Shown: piece by piece, positions 13,271 to 27,478 of the stretch | Position numbering within the stretch: position 1 is the stretch's first letter | Layout: every line of letters starts with the position of its first letter | Origin: Strongyloides papillosus | Lineage: Eukaryota; Nematoda; Chromadorea; Rhabditida; Strongyloididae | Direction: 5' to 3' | DNA length: 64,000 nucleotides | Assembly: GCA_005656395.1 (NCBI GenBank) | Contig: SRSI01000052.1 | Coordinates: 434,001 to 498,000 of the forward strand | Made by a program: the position numbers and the translations under genes | Notes under the pieces: generated by a model | What the model was told of the DNA's origin: nothing | What the model saw: the letters and a program-made list of their open reading frames with translations, nothing else | Databases searched by the model: none

Positions 13271-13961
13271 TGTTAAATAAAGTATATATAGTATTTATAC
13301 AGTATTCTAGTAATAAAAAATAAGAATCAATTCGAAAATTCCCAGAGACATATGAAATAGAAAAAAATAAATAACCTGTAAAAAAAGTAAGGAGGAAAAA
13401 TAAACAAATTTTGAAGCAATATCAACGCATTAATTTTTTATATTTTGGAAAAAAGCACATCCAATGTATACAACATGTATCTGGGGGAGATATATTTCCC
13501 GCCAAATAAAAATTGAAGAGGAAATTTACTGAAAAATAAACAAAACACATTGTAATTATTGAATTTTTTTATTTGTCATTTTAAAATATAATTGTTTTTG
13601 ATGTATGATGTTAATATCTTTGTTTTGAACAAGAGGAAAGTTACATATTTTTTTGTACTTTTGTAGAAGAAAGCCTAATAAACTTATTTTGATTAATGAT
13701 CTTTTTGAAGAAAAGTATAATTTTAGAATTTCTTACTAAGTGTACTTTATTTTTAGAGATAAGGGGATATATATTCAACTCTTGAGATTAGTATTTTTGA
13801 TTAAAATATGTCATAAAGATTAAATAAGCAGTTTATTGTTTGAATTATTTTTCAAATATATAAAAGTATATTTCATATCATTATAAAAAGTGGCAAATGT
13901 TTTTACTTATTTTTATAGTAAAAAGTTGTTGAGCAAAAATTCTCTTTTCTATCTGTTTCTC
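13271..13961. other. Intergenic spacer, HIRA promoter side
   Basis: AT-rich spacer between two minus-strand genes. No ORF or RNA gene seen. About 690 bp separates the HIRA start from the laminin stop, too far for a typical tight operon. Confidence 0.5.
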
Positions 13962-16900
13962 TTAATGAAGGGGACATAAATTTGGAGCAATATCTCCAAA
14001 ATGTTGTACTCTGTCGAGAATATTAATTTGTTTACGTGCTCTTTTACTTTTCTTGTCAAAGGTACTAACACGTACACATCCATGATATGATGAAGTTGTC
14101 TCTAAACCTCTTGGTTTTATATCCTTTGGTATACCTCCAAGGTATAGAACATCCTTTACTGGTCCACCAGTCTTTTTCTTACCTTTTAAGAATAGGAATT
14201 TACTTTTACCATTAACACTTAATGAAATAAGATTCTTATTTTTATAAAGAATAATGTTGTGCCATTGACCATCACAGAAGTATCCTGAATATGGAGTTAG
14301 GAACTCTATTGATTCTTGAACATTTCCTGTTGAAACTGTCAATTTTAATGTTCCATTTATTAATTGGAAGTTGAATGCATCATCTACACCAATAGAAAGC
14401 AAAATAGCATCCTTTGTTCTTGGTTTGATTTCGAATTCAAGTTTAAAGTTAGAACCAACAGAGAAATCTTGATTAAGAACAGCATACCCTCCAGATGGGC
14501 CAAAGAACATGCCTATTTCATTTACCTCACTACAATTTTTAACACCAATTTTATTTGTTTTTTCAGTAAAATCTTTTTCATTTAATTTAAAGTCACTCAT
14601 ACAACCAGTAAACTTAATTGTCATATTAGGGAAAAGTTTAGAATATGTTGCTTGTACATCAGTTGAAAGACCACCAAAGAAAACAGGAGATTGTAGATTG
14701 AGAATATCCATATCTCCAGCTGTTTGTCCCTCGTTTTCTGTTTTACCATCAATTTGAAGGATTCCGACATTTTTCTCTCTTTCAGCTCTTATTGTATGCC
14801 ATTTGTTATCTAAAATATTTATTTTACTTTTCAAATCAATGTTATTGTTTTCATTTCCATAGGAGAAATGTATAAAACCTTCCATAAGGTATATTGATAG
14901 GTATTCAGTTGTCGAGGGATTTGAGATGTATGAAATTAGACCATTGGCTGCTGTTGGCTTAACCATGACAGAAATTGCCATTGAATTTGATGATAAAAGT
15001 TCTGGTGATTCATCATACTCCACACGTGAATATTGTTCCAAACCAAATCTTATGCCACGGTTTTCTCCAGTATTATCTCCAAGTGTGTAACATGACTCTG
15101 AATCGTAAACAACTGATGGAAGCGTAGTTTCTGTTAGAGGAATATTATCATCCTCGTCACTAGGAAGTGTATAGATAACCTCTTCAGATGAAACAGGTTG
15201 TTTTTCAGCGGATGTATTTTCACTACTAGATGTAAATGGTTTCAATGTCGAGATACATTCTTCATTAGCAGTAACAACGCTACATTGTTGCAATTTAACA
15301 TCATTAACAACACCTTCAGCAAGATTAATGAGCTTTTGGTTAAATATTAAATCACCAATACAATATTTAGGATCACATTTTTCATCATTAGTTCCGATTC
15401 TCAAAGATACCTCTTTGAAGTTATCACCAATATATTCTGGTTTTTCTGTTGTCTTCAAAAGGATATCATCGACAAAGATTTTAAGTGAATCCCTATCGAT
15501 AAATAATGAGGCTATGTGCCAATTACCATCAGATGCTGAAATAAAATCTGACTTTCCAAATTCTTCTCCACCAAGTAGTAGATAAAGGTATCCATTGTCA
15601 ATAACAAAACTCATTTCATTTTCACTATTATTAGCATCTTCAAGTGTAAACAATGTCAATTTATTTTGAACAGTCTTGTATTTCAATGAAATTTCAATGT
15701 TCTTATCAATAAGAGTTCTTTCAAACTTAATAGATGATTGTGGTGTAGTAAATGTGGCAAATCTTATAATTTGTGTTGGACAGGACATTTGAACACCCTT
15801 TGAAGATAATGCTTTTCTAAGATCAACAAAATTATTTTCAATTTTGAAATTCTTAATACATCCTCTAAATGGAATTACTTGGTACTTATTTTTGGTGTCA
15901 TAACCAACATCACCAAGATAGTACAATTTGTCATATTTTAATTCACTCATACTTCCAAGAGTCTCACCTTCAACTTTATCGACATCATCAACAGTTAATC
16001 GTGCTTTTCTGTCAAGTCTATCAACACGTAATGAATGCCAATGACCATCTGCATAGTTATTTTTATTACTACTTATTTCTATATCACCAGATCCAAGATT
16101 AATTAATAATTTAATATATCCATTTTCAATTTTAACCATTAAATAGTCATTGTCTTTACCAAGGAAAAATAGAAGACCATTTGAAACGTATGTTTGGAAG
16201 GACATTGTAAAGGCAGTTTTCTTTGTAACATCCCATTTTTCATGTGGTAATGCTATATATCCATTTCCATCAAAACTTACTCCATCACTTGTCAATTCAT
16301 CCTTAAATATTGGTCTAACTAAAGCTCCAGTAACGTTAGTTTGTTTTTTGTAACTCCATAAACTATTATAAATGTTATTAATACGAAATTCTTCTATTGA
16401 ACCAATGAAATCTTTACTGACAATCTTCTTAGGAAGAACTTCATCTGTTATACCTCCAAGTAACAATTTACCTCTACTTGGGTCAATATTGAGGACATGT
16501 TTATCTGATGGTAATATTAATTGTTTTGTTTCATCATTCTCCAGTGACATAGGTTTACTAACATGAATTGAAATGCTTCTACCAACTCTTTCTATTCTAT
16601 AGAATCTCCAATTATTATCATTAACCATGGTATTAAGTGTTACTTCAATTGGTGTTTTTCCAAGATTAATAGAAACTTTTGGTCTTCCACTAACTAAGTT
16701 CATTGCAATATACTCAATAGATGATGAAGTTCCAATGTTACCAAAGTACATAACTAAACCACTAAGAGATCGTGTCTTCATGTAGAAAGATATATCACTA
16801 AATCCAGCAACATCCTGTGTTTTTCCTTTAACATTCAATTCAAGCGAACTTCCTCTTTCGAAATGCGCTCCTAATTTGATTCTATTAGCCATATTTCTTG

Positions 16901-19900
16901 CAATATCTATTTTCTCACGTAAAATTGCTAATTTCGCTTGAGCCGTAGTTAGGTGACTTGTAAAGTTAGTAATTTTCTTCTCAAATGACTTCATTTTTTC
17001 AATTGTTGGTTCACTCATTTTGGTTAACTCACTAACTTGAGCTTTTGTTCCACGAATTTCCTGGTTTATTCTTGAACATTCGTTTGTAAAGTTATTTGTG
17101 GCTTCTACAACATTATCACTATCAGCAATAATTGAGTTTAGATCGTTCTTAATGTCATCTAGTGATTTCTTTGTCTCTGCGACTTTCTTAATGAATTCCT
17201 CATCATCTACTGGTTCATTATGTATGACTTTATGTTTATCTACACTTTCTTTTAAATTGTCAACTTTCTCTTTCAATTCATCTAGATTTCCATCAATTTT
17301 ATGATTTTTAAGTTCAATATCATTCAAAATATCCTTTCTTATAGTATTGATAGTGTTCATAATTTTTCCGTTTTCTTCCTTAATTTCTTTAACAACATTT
17401 TCAAGACCATCAGAATTTTTTGCACCAGTCTCACATGTATCCAAGGCTTTCGTTATTGTATTGTCAGCATTCCTAATTATTTCTGTTATATTTTGGTATA
17501 CATTACCAGCTTCAACAGCATTACCAGAAACACGTTTGGTATTTTCGAACATCTTTTTGACTTCATTTGACTGTCTTTCTAGTTTTATGACATTATCATT
17601 CAATTGGTTGCTATTAATAGCTCTTTTTTTTCTTGATATCTTGTCATTTTCATTTTTTAAATCATCTATGTATGTTTGAAGAGTTTTTTTCAAATCAACT
17701 AATTGTGTTGAGATATTCGTATATTCATCTAATATCTTTTTTGTTTCATTAACTTTTTATCTATGTTAGCTATCATTATTGGTAAGTTTTGGTTTCCATC
17801 ATTTAAACCTTTAATAGCTGCGTTAATTCTGAATAAAATATTTTCATTTAATGTTTTGTTTAATTGCTTAACAATACTGCTGACATTAATTAATTGTTCT
17901 AATTGTTCATTTGTTAATTTTGAGGATTCATCAATTTCTTTTCCAAGATTATCAATAGATTTTTTAAGATCTTTATTTTTACTAGTTCTTCTATCAACAT
18001 CGTTTATTTTATCCTTTATTTCATCAAGTTCTTTATTGATTTTATCCTTTCTGTTTTCAAAATCATCATTTGACTTCATTGTTGATAAGATATTAGAAGC
18101 ACCTTTAATTAAATATTCACGATTCTCAATATTTTGTTTTGTCATAAATAGTGTTGGAATTTCTCTTATTCCGTCAACAATATTTTTTGCTGTCTGATAC
18201 ATATATTTGGCATCGCCATTAAGTTCAATTGTTTCATTAATTAAACTTTTGATAGATTCTATATATTCAGTAAGATGATTTAATGTCATGTTTGTTCTAA
18301 TAACATTTAATGATGAATTCTTTTTTAACTCTTCAACTTCAGCAAGTTCATTCAAGAATGTCTCATTATCCTTTTGAGTTATTAATTTTTGAATTAATGG
18401 ATCGTATATCTTATATTCTTTATCATATTTACTTAATTTAGCACCAACTAATGCTGCTGGTGGAGTAGAATCAACTGTTTCGACGACTGTTTGAAGAGTA
18501 CCTTCCATAACATCTAACATATCTCTTAATGAAAATACACAATTATCACACTGTCTACATCCATACTCTGGAATTTTTAAGAAATTTGCTATACATTGAT
18601 CACATCTTGGTCCAGTTGCTCCTGGTTGACAATGACATTGACCAGTATTAACATCACAAACAGTTCCTTTAGAAAGGTCTGCTTCACAATCACATTTAGT
18701 ACAACCTTCAGGACTGTAATTCCAAAATCCTTGCATACAACGGTCACAATGTAAGCCAGTTACACCAGGCATACAAGCACATTGTCCTGTTTTCAAATCA
18801 CATTGTTTACTGGATGATGCTTCAGCACAATTACACATCTTACATCCTTCACCTGAATCAAAACCATATGCTTCTGGAATACATTCATTACATGTTTCTC
18901 CTTGAACATTTTCCAAACAAACGCATTGACCAGATGTCTTATCACATTCTTCTGTACCTTCAATAACACAGTTACATGCTGTACAATTTTTTGCCTCTAC
19001 AGCATCACCATAAAACCAATCTTCACATTCTTCACAATACAATCCAGATGTATTATATTGACAATAATTACAAAATCCTTTAACATCATCACATGATCCA
19101 GGAACAGTAAGATTATTATTATTGTTACAGAAACATTTTTGACATGAACCATCACTTCTGAATGGTGTACCAAAATACCCAGTATCACATCGATCACAAA
19201 TTTCTCCAGTATATCCTTCTTTACAATAACATTTTTCTGGTAAACCATTTTCATGTACATCACAACCAATAGCGAAATTCTCACCATTCTCTTTTAATGG
19301 ACAAGGACACGAAAGACAATCATATTCTGTACCACTTGTAGCATTACCATAAAATCCTTCAACACATATTTCACAATGATCTCCCATTGTATTATGAAGA
19401 CAATCTTGACAAATACCAGTATCTTTATCACAATTTCCTGAATGGCCATTACATTCACATGGGACACATGAACCCAAATAATCACCAGACTTAATACGAT
19501 AATAACCTGGAGCACATTCTTGACATGATGGGCCAGTATATGAAGGTGGACATTCACATTTCTCAACTGATGTTGATCTTGAAACAGTGAAGAAACCATT
19601 CTTTTCTTCTGGATATGCTCTAGTCATCTTAAAATCGTATATATGAGCTTTTAAAGGTCTTTCATAATATGAAACTTTTACTTGTATTTCTTTTAATTTA
19701 ACAAGTATCATCATAAGATCAGCTCTAGTTACATGATCACCATCTTTTGTAACCCAAAATTCAGGAAGTAATTGTATTGAGACAACGAATCTTTTTGATG
19801 GATCTGCTGGTTGTGATGGTAACCAAGCTTCAGCAATACCATGTTCTCCAATTAATCTTATATCAGGTTCGTTATTAAATACTCTATCTTTATCATTAGG

Positions 19901-22900
19901 TGTTGTTGAAGCATAATAAGAAATTAATTGACCATATATTCCTGTATAGTCATTATCACTATCAATACTATAAATTAAATAAACACTATTGGGTGATTTA
20001 TCTTCTGATGGTGTATAGGTTATTTCACCGTTATTTCCTGATACAATACCGTTTACATCATCACTCTTCCAGGCAAAATTGTCGAATTCTTCATAATAGA
20101 CATTAAACATTGATGAGATACATGAATCGGTTGTACCAAAACAGAAACAACTAGAACAACCTTCTGGATTTTTATCAGTAAGATCAAAAGTACCCCTTAA
20201 ACAATGATTACAATTTCTTCCACCAACATTCTTCTTACAAATACATTCAGAAGTCTCTGAATTACAGATATCTGATGTAGTTCCTCTGGTATCACAGTTA
20301 CATTCGCTACAATATGGGAATCTATAAAAACCTGCTAAACATGAATCACATTTTCTTCCACCAACATTATCTTTACAAAGACATTGCCCAGTTAATGGAT
20401 CACATTCTAATTCACCACCTTCACTACCATCCTTATTACAACCACATAATTGACATCCAATTAATGGATCATAACCATAGGCATATTTAACACATTTATC
20501 ACAACTTTTACCTTCAACATGTTGAGGACAAGAACATTGTCCTGTATACTCATCACAAGATTCATTAGGACCACAATTACATTTAATACATGATGGGAAA
20601 GAATAATATCCAGGTGCACACCTATCACATTTTCTTCCAATAACGTTAGGTTTACATGAACATTGACCACCATACTCTTGGCAATTAAAACTAAGTGATC
20701 CAGAGGCACTACAACTACATGGTTGTGCTTGTCCATTAAAATCAATAGCAAGAGAAAATATCTTTTCTTTACAATACTCATCAACACTTTCGGGATCATT
20801 TTTAAAGAAATTCTCTGAACATTTACTGGTAAATTCTTTTCCAACGTCTAATGGTTGTAATTTTAATAAATTTTGATTAAATAATTGTGATGGAACAGCT
20901 GTAACAGCATCAAAATATATTGGTTCATAAAGATCTTCTTCACCAATAATTGTTAATGAATATTTATCTTTAACATATTGATATAATTGCCCTTGGTCAA
21001 ATGTTACAATACTCCTGCAACCAGAATGTGATGGACAATAATTGATAGTAAGTTTAGCATCATATGTATGTTCATTATTATCATTAAAAAGTACATTAAG
21101 TGTTCTTTCTTTACCATTTGGATTGTAATAATCAACAATAAAGTTGTAGTAATTTTCTTTATCAACAATACCATTAATTTCAATGGTATTTTGAGAATTA
21201 TCTAATGACATTACACTAACTTTATTTTTCTTTGCTATTTCAAATGGTAACTTTTCTCCCAATATAGGTTTATTACCGTCAGATTCTTCAATTTCTGTTA
21301 CAATTCCACTTTGAGCATCTGGATATGATTGATCTATACATTTATTATTTAATGATATACAGACATGGTGAACATTTAAATATGAATCTTTCCACTCATT
21401 TAATGGTACTAATTCAATTCCTTTAATCTCTAAATCTTTTTGTTTCACATATTTCATATTTATTTTATATTCACCATTATTTGATATATTGAATATTGTC
21501 GGAGTACCATTATGAACAGCTAATTCACGACATGGTGTTTGATAAGGACAATGTACAAAATTAACGACACCTTCAAATGTCTTTTCATTATCCCATATTG
21601 ATGCTGGTTCAATTTCTGGACGATCATAATTATATGTGAATACTACTACATATTCACCACCATTTGGTACATTAAAAGTAATCTCGTCAAGTATTTCACC
21701 TGGTTTATCAGCTTTTATTGTATTTCCCATAGGTGGATATGATAATTTAACACAATACTCATCTGGTTTTTGATCTTTTTTGCATATTTCATCAACATTT
21801 TCTTTGAGATTATGTCCTTCATAATATTCTGATGGTAAAAGAACAATATAATCTAAGTAAAGACGTTTTTTTGTTTTTAATTTAATTATATGTCTTCCAT
21901 GTGAAATTGGAATTGGTTTGTTATCAGGGTTAATTACTTTGGTTGTTGGCATTAAACTTGGTGAGATGACACTTTCAAATGATTGTTGTGGTTGTTCTTG
22001 TGAAACCAATGAATAGGGTGTTATTGAAACTGAAACTTCATTATCAACATTTGTTGGATTGTGGTAATGAGCAAGGATTTTGTAAACAGATGTTTTCATG
22101 ACATCAACAACTAAATGTACTTCTTCTTGTATGTGTGAAAAAACAACAAAACCTCTCCATGAGAAATTACCGAATTGTTCTGAATCCATGGAAAAACGGA
22201 CACCTTTGTTGTCGGGAGTTTTACCATCCTCAGCTTCATATTGCATATGCCAAAGTGTTGGGAAGAAGTGTTTTTCAATTGGTTTATCACATTTTTCACC
22301 TGTTACTCTTGGTTTACAATGACATTGCCCTGTCTCAGCATTACAAGTGTTACCTTGTGAAGCAGCCAAATTACATTTACATGATTGGCATCCAAGGAAG
22401 TTAATATCATTCTTATTATAGAAACCATCTTTACACTTCTCACATCTTCTTCCAGAAATATGCAATTTACATTTACACTGACCTTTCTTTTCATCACAAA
22501 GATTTAAACCAGAAAGTGTACCAGTTGTATCACAACCACAACTAATACAACCTTCCTCATGATATCTTTTTAAATCCCAAAAAGTTTCCTTACATTTGTT
22601 ACATGTCCTTCCAATAACATTACTTTTACATTCGCATAATTCTCCCGGTGAAACTTTATCACAACCACCAAAATCTTTCGTAACACCATCTGGGTCACAA
22701 TTACATTCTTCACAAATAGGGAAATTAAAGAAATTATCTTTACATTTTTCACATCTTTTTCCTTGGAAATTTTCTTTACAATGACAATTTCCTTTTGAAT
22801 CGCATGTTTTACCTTTAGATCCTTGAGCAAAACAATTACATGGTAAACAATCGGGGTAAGCATAATATCCTGGTACACATTTATCACAAACTCTACCAGC

Positions 22901-24784
22901 AAAGTTTTCACGACATGGGCATTCACCTGTTGTTTGATGACATTGTGTAGAATTAGATCCGGATGAATCACAATTACATGGTTTGCAATTAGGGTACCCA
23001 TAATAATTTTCTTCACATTGATCACATTTATCTCCGGAAAATCCAATTTTACACAAGCATTGCCCAGTTGTTGAATCGCACATACCACCTTCTGTACCAG
23101 ATGGATCACATTGACAGAATGTACACGTAGGATTATTATAATAACCAACAGCACATTTATCACATTTTTCCCCACCATAGTTTGTTTTACATTTACAAGC
23201 TCCTGTAGTAAGATCACATTCACCATTTGCTGCACCATCAATGTCACAATCACATTTTTCACAACCTGATGTTAAATTAAAATGTCCTGGTGAACAGATA
23301 TCACAAAATTGTCCCTCATAATTTGCTTTACATGGACATTTATCACCAATAGGTAGGCAAACATTACCAACAGTACCTTGGTAGAAACATTCGCATGGTT
23401 TACATTCAGGTTCATTGTAATATCCAGGAGCACATTGATCACAGTTTTCTCCAGTAAATTGAGGTAAACATTCACATTTACCTGTACCTTCAGAACATCT
23501 TCCAGTATGTTTTGATGGATCACAAGTACATTTTTTACATACATCAATATCACTCCATTTCTTTCCTTCTGGTCTATAATATCCATCAACGCATTCATTA
23601 CAATTAACACCTTTAGTATTATGTTGACAATTTAAACATCTCCCACCACCAGAATATTTTCCATGAATATCTAATGAACCATTAATTCTATCTAATTCTT
23701 CATCATAGACACAGTCATTTGTATGACCATGACAATTACATTTTTCACATTCAAAAAATTGTCCACTCCTTGAAAGTTGCCATTTTTTTTGTTCAAATCC
23801 TGGACAACACATATCACACCTATCACCACATGTATTATGTTCACAACGACATATTAATTTATCTGATCTTGCTTTATCTAAATAATCACATGTTTTAGCA
23901 TGTCCATGACATGCACATGTACCACCAATTTTAATTTCTTTTATAGCATAGAAATATCTTCTTGTAACTGTTGGATCATTTCCTCTATGAACATCCATTA
24001 AATTACCGTGTAATGTAGCTACTGATAATAACCTTAATCTAACATTTGTTGCACGGGCAAATTCTTGAAGAACTGGTGAATTAGAAAAATTAAGTCTTCC
24101 GGGGCGATTTTCAAGTAAATTAATATATATTTCACCGTTATCCATAGGTTGAAGTTTAGAGTATTCACTACTACATACAACACTATCATCTTCAGTAATA
24201 GGGGCTAATGATGAATAACCAAAATATCTAGCACAATCACTATTATGTTCAGCAAAATATTGCCATGGTTTAAAAGTTTTTCCAGAATCTGTTGATCTTT
24301 CCAATACCCATGTCGCTGGTCTTGGTGAGTTAGCCATTGCTATATAAATATATGCTACATGAAATTCTTGTCCAAGATCTATTGTTATATTAACTTTTTC
24401 ATATTCACGACCTCTTGATAATGGTGGTGATTGCCACCAGGCATTTGAACCATCAACCATATTAGATGCTGGATGTTCTAAAGTTGTATTAGCTTCACAG
24501 ATATCACAACTTTGACCTTCTCTTAGAAACGAATGTTCTGCACGAGCTTCACGAAATGGATTTCCATCGATAGCACTAGTCATTTGTTGATATGGTGTAT
24601 ATGGGAGAGATGAAGCTAATGAACAAAATATCTCACGATAAGGTTTTCCATGAAGTTCACCACATGTTGATGTTGCAACAATTTTCTTATGTTTAGCTAA
24701 ATTAAATTGTGGTGGTTCTAGGAATCCATAAATTGTTAATGGTAGAAGAATTAAAAGATACTGATAAATTAGTATCTCCCTCAT
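13962..24784 (-). CDS. epi-1: Laminin alpha chain, EPI-1/alpha-5 type, one frame break
   Basis: A basement-membrane laminin alpha subunit of about 3,607 residues if one base is added near 17754-17758. Order of domains: signal peptide (1-20); laminin N-terminal domain (about 22-285); a long run of EGF-like LE repeats (about 286-835); the domain IV-b region typical of alpha-5/LanA/EPI-1 (about 836-1345); more LE repeats; a laminin IV type A domain (about 1560-1730); LE repeats to about 2080; a heptad coiled coil that joins the beta and gamma chains (to about 2635); then five LG domains that bind receptors. The IV-b region separates it from the alpha-1/2-like LAM-3. The frame changes inside the coiled coil: upstream runs ...NIDKK, downstream continues as VNETKKILDEYTN in the -1 frame. 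No intron is visible. A TTTTAG acceptor lies two bases before the ATG, suggesting trans-splicing. Confidence 0.93.
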
Positions 24785-26059
24785 CTCTAAAATTAATAAA
24801 TTTAAAAAAAAGAAAGTAAAAGTATAATTAGAAAAAAGATACGTATTATAAATAAAAGTAAGAACAATAAGTGTAAGTGCTTATAATATATTAAGCATAA
24901 CCTTAAATAATAATACTATAACAGCTTGATTGTTAAATGTCAGAAGTAACATATCTTGAAACAGTATTGTTTTAAAAGTGATTGGCAGATAGTTTTATAT
25001 ATTAAACTTTTCAAAATCGTTAAGGTTAAAATATATATAATAATAATGAAGGAGGCATTAAATAAAATGTTAAAGGCGTTATTTAATAAAGATAGAACAG
25101 AAGTTATAGTATAATTACATCAGACGGATCATATCTTTAAAACATTTTCTTCAATAAATGAAATATATCAAAAAAAGCATTTACTTTCCAATAACTATTT
25201 TTCTTTAAAATTTTGTATAATTTTAGTTGTTTGATCAAAAAAGATGAATGGAATTAAGAATAAAAAATTAAATATTTTTACAGCTGTTGATAATTAATAG
25301 AATTATAAATTAATATCTCATTCAAACTATTTTTAATGAAATAATATAACTATAAACTAAACTACTTTTAAAACATTTTTCTGTCTCTTATGTTAAAAGT
25401 TTAAATAGATAATTACTAAAAATATAAAATAAGTCTAGTATATCTTATAAATACATAATGGCTATTAATAAGATGATTTACAAAAAAATATATTGAATAA
25501 TGGCATTAATTTTATAGTAATGAAAAGGTTATACATTTTCTATACTTTATTACTAGAGACAGTTGATTGATAAAAATGAAGATGAAAAATAACGAAGGAT
25601 AGTACATATATTCAGATAAATGTATATGCGAAGAAATTGGGCCAGATCTCTGTTTGTAGGAAAAAGGAGGGGACATCAATTAGAAAATTTTGTTGTTATA
25701 TTACAAAGGTCTTAAAAATATAATGGAAGAAGAATATAATTAATTATCAAATAGGTTCAACACAATTTTTATTACATGTTTTGAAATGAGTAAAAGGTAT
25801 TGTGACTAAAAAAAAGTACTTTTCTCATTGAAATATTGTTTTTTCTTGTTTATATATGTACTATATGAAATGATATTAGTAATGTTGAAAATAAACATGT
25901 ATTACATAATGACTAATAAATGCAATAAAATAAAAAACATTACACCATCGTAATATACAAGATTAAAAAAGTAGTAGGCAAATATTTATGTTAAAAAAAT
26001 ATACAAAAAGTTTACAAAATATAATACAAATAAAAATAAATAAGAATAGTAATATTTTT
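24785..26059. other. Upstream region of the laminin alpha gene
   Basis: 1.3 kb of AT-rich sequence with no ORF or RNA gene that I can support. Likely promoter of the laminin gene and 3' UTR of the RAD1 gene. Confidence 0.5.
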
Positions 26060-26932
26060 TTAAATAAAACTATTTTCAATGGTAAAATCAGAATTATTAA
26101 TTCCAGAAATCCACACTTGAGCACAATTTATACAATAATCAGGATCATTAAACTCGATTTTTAATTCTAGCACACCTTCACGAGATATCTTTATTTTACA
26201 GTATTCAGTTAATTGTAAGAATGGTAAAAGCTTTTTAAGTAAATCTGAGCTGTACCAATAAAAATCAGTATAACGCGAGACCAAATCCAAAACGTAATCA
26301 CTATTAAATAATACATTATACTGTAATAAAATAACAATTTATACTTGGAACAAAATTTAACCAACCTCAAATTTAGCTCCTTCTTTATCTGAATATAAAT
26401 ATAATCCTTCTGATGATACAACCAATTTAACTTCACTAGTATGTTCCGCAATATAACTAAGTCCTTCGAGTAAATTTTTCGAAAGAAGTGTACAGTTCTG
26501 AGGTATAGCTCCATCTTTTCCTCTGAAAGCTGTAGTTGTAACAGTTAACGATGCTTCAATTTTAAAAGTTGTTTTTGTCATTTCCTCAACAACATCAACG
26601 TTAACAATATCCTTGTTTACTTCTTCATTATAGTAAATTTTCGCTCCAGTATCAGTAAATTTACAACCACGTAAAATATTTAAAAAATCACTAATTGCTA
26701 TCTTTATCATTACAAAATCTATTTCTGGGTTTTTTTCTAACTTTTTGAGACTTGTTTTATTATAGTAAATGATTATTTGTAGTAACGTTCCATTCTCACA
26801 GACAAAACGTAATCCATCACCCGATACAACGATTGTAACTTGGAGAGCTGTCAAAACTAATGGTGAGATAAGACGATATAGACGTTGAAGATCAACAATC
26901 TCTACACAAAATCTATTGATTTCAGATGACAT
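26060..26932 (-). CDS. mrt-2: RAD1 / MRT-2, subunit of the 9-1-1 checkpoint clamp
   Basis: Exons 26932-26366 and 26320-26060 are joined by a 45-bp phase-0 intron to give 275 residues, close to human RAD1 (282). The fold is PCNA-like. Recognisable blocks are the first-domain VSGDGLRFVCENGTLLQ, the second-domain SEVKLVVSSEGLYLYSDKEG, then EYNVLFNSDYVLDLVSRYTD and the C-terminal VLELKIEFNDPDYC. These align with RAD1 rather than HUS1 or RAD9. RAD1, HUS1 and RAD9 form a ring loaded at damaged DNA to activate ATR signalling; the C. elegans orthologue is needed for telomere maintenance. I chose the ATG at 26932 because residues encoded upstream (to 27130) are basic and unlike RAD1, and a TTAG acceptor lies just 5' of it. 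It shares a 546-bp divergent promoter region with the next gene. Confidence 0.85.
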
Positions 26933-27478
26933 TTTATAGAACAATATATCTAACGAGAGAAATTTAAATAAAGTGTTAAATGGGAGTTTTTTTATTTTTT
27001 CCAGTAAATTCTTTTGTGTTTTACAGCGACAATCATTTTTCTTTGTACGTCTTTTACCAAATTTTACAAAGATGGAATATTTAAAACTCTTTAAAATGAA
27101 GATGATATGAGAATATTCAATGAGTGCCATAAAAGTAGTGTTTGTAAAAATCGAAACATGTCCAGTTACTAAAACGGTTGTTTATTTTTGTTTTGGTAAA
27201 AAACCATATTGAAGCTAATCAAAAATTGCATGGTAAATACATTTTAAATAACTTTGATTTCCATGCCTTTTTTTTAAAATTATCATTTCTAACGTTTATA
27301 TATTCAAATTTTGTATCCATATTATAAAGTAAACCTCATAAATATTATCGGAAATATTATTTTAAGTGATGTTATGCAAATTTTTATTGCTTCAAATTCA
27401 AATTTACGCTTCAATAACTGATATATATAACCATAAAATAACCTGGTATAAATTAGCATTTATTTTCATTATTTAAAA
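26933..27478. other. Divergent promoter region
   Basis: Spacer between divergently transcribed RAD1-like and orphan genes. An in-frame open stretch (26933-27130, minus strand) continues the RAD1 frame upward but looks like 5' leader, not protein. Confidence 0.5.

Noticed and set aside
13271..13961. HIRA and laminin as an operon
   Set aside because: Same strand, but the gap is about 690 bp and nothing suggests SL2-type processing; no functional link.
17690..17830. Intron bridging the laminin frames
   Set aside because: Available GT-AG pairs are either under 30 bp, put a stop in frame, or remove continuous coiled-coil sequence; a one-base change is simpler.
26933..27130. N-terminal extension of the RAD1-like protein
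   Set aside because: Open frame continues upstream, but residues are basic and unlike RAD1; ATG at 26932 gives the family length.
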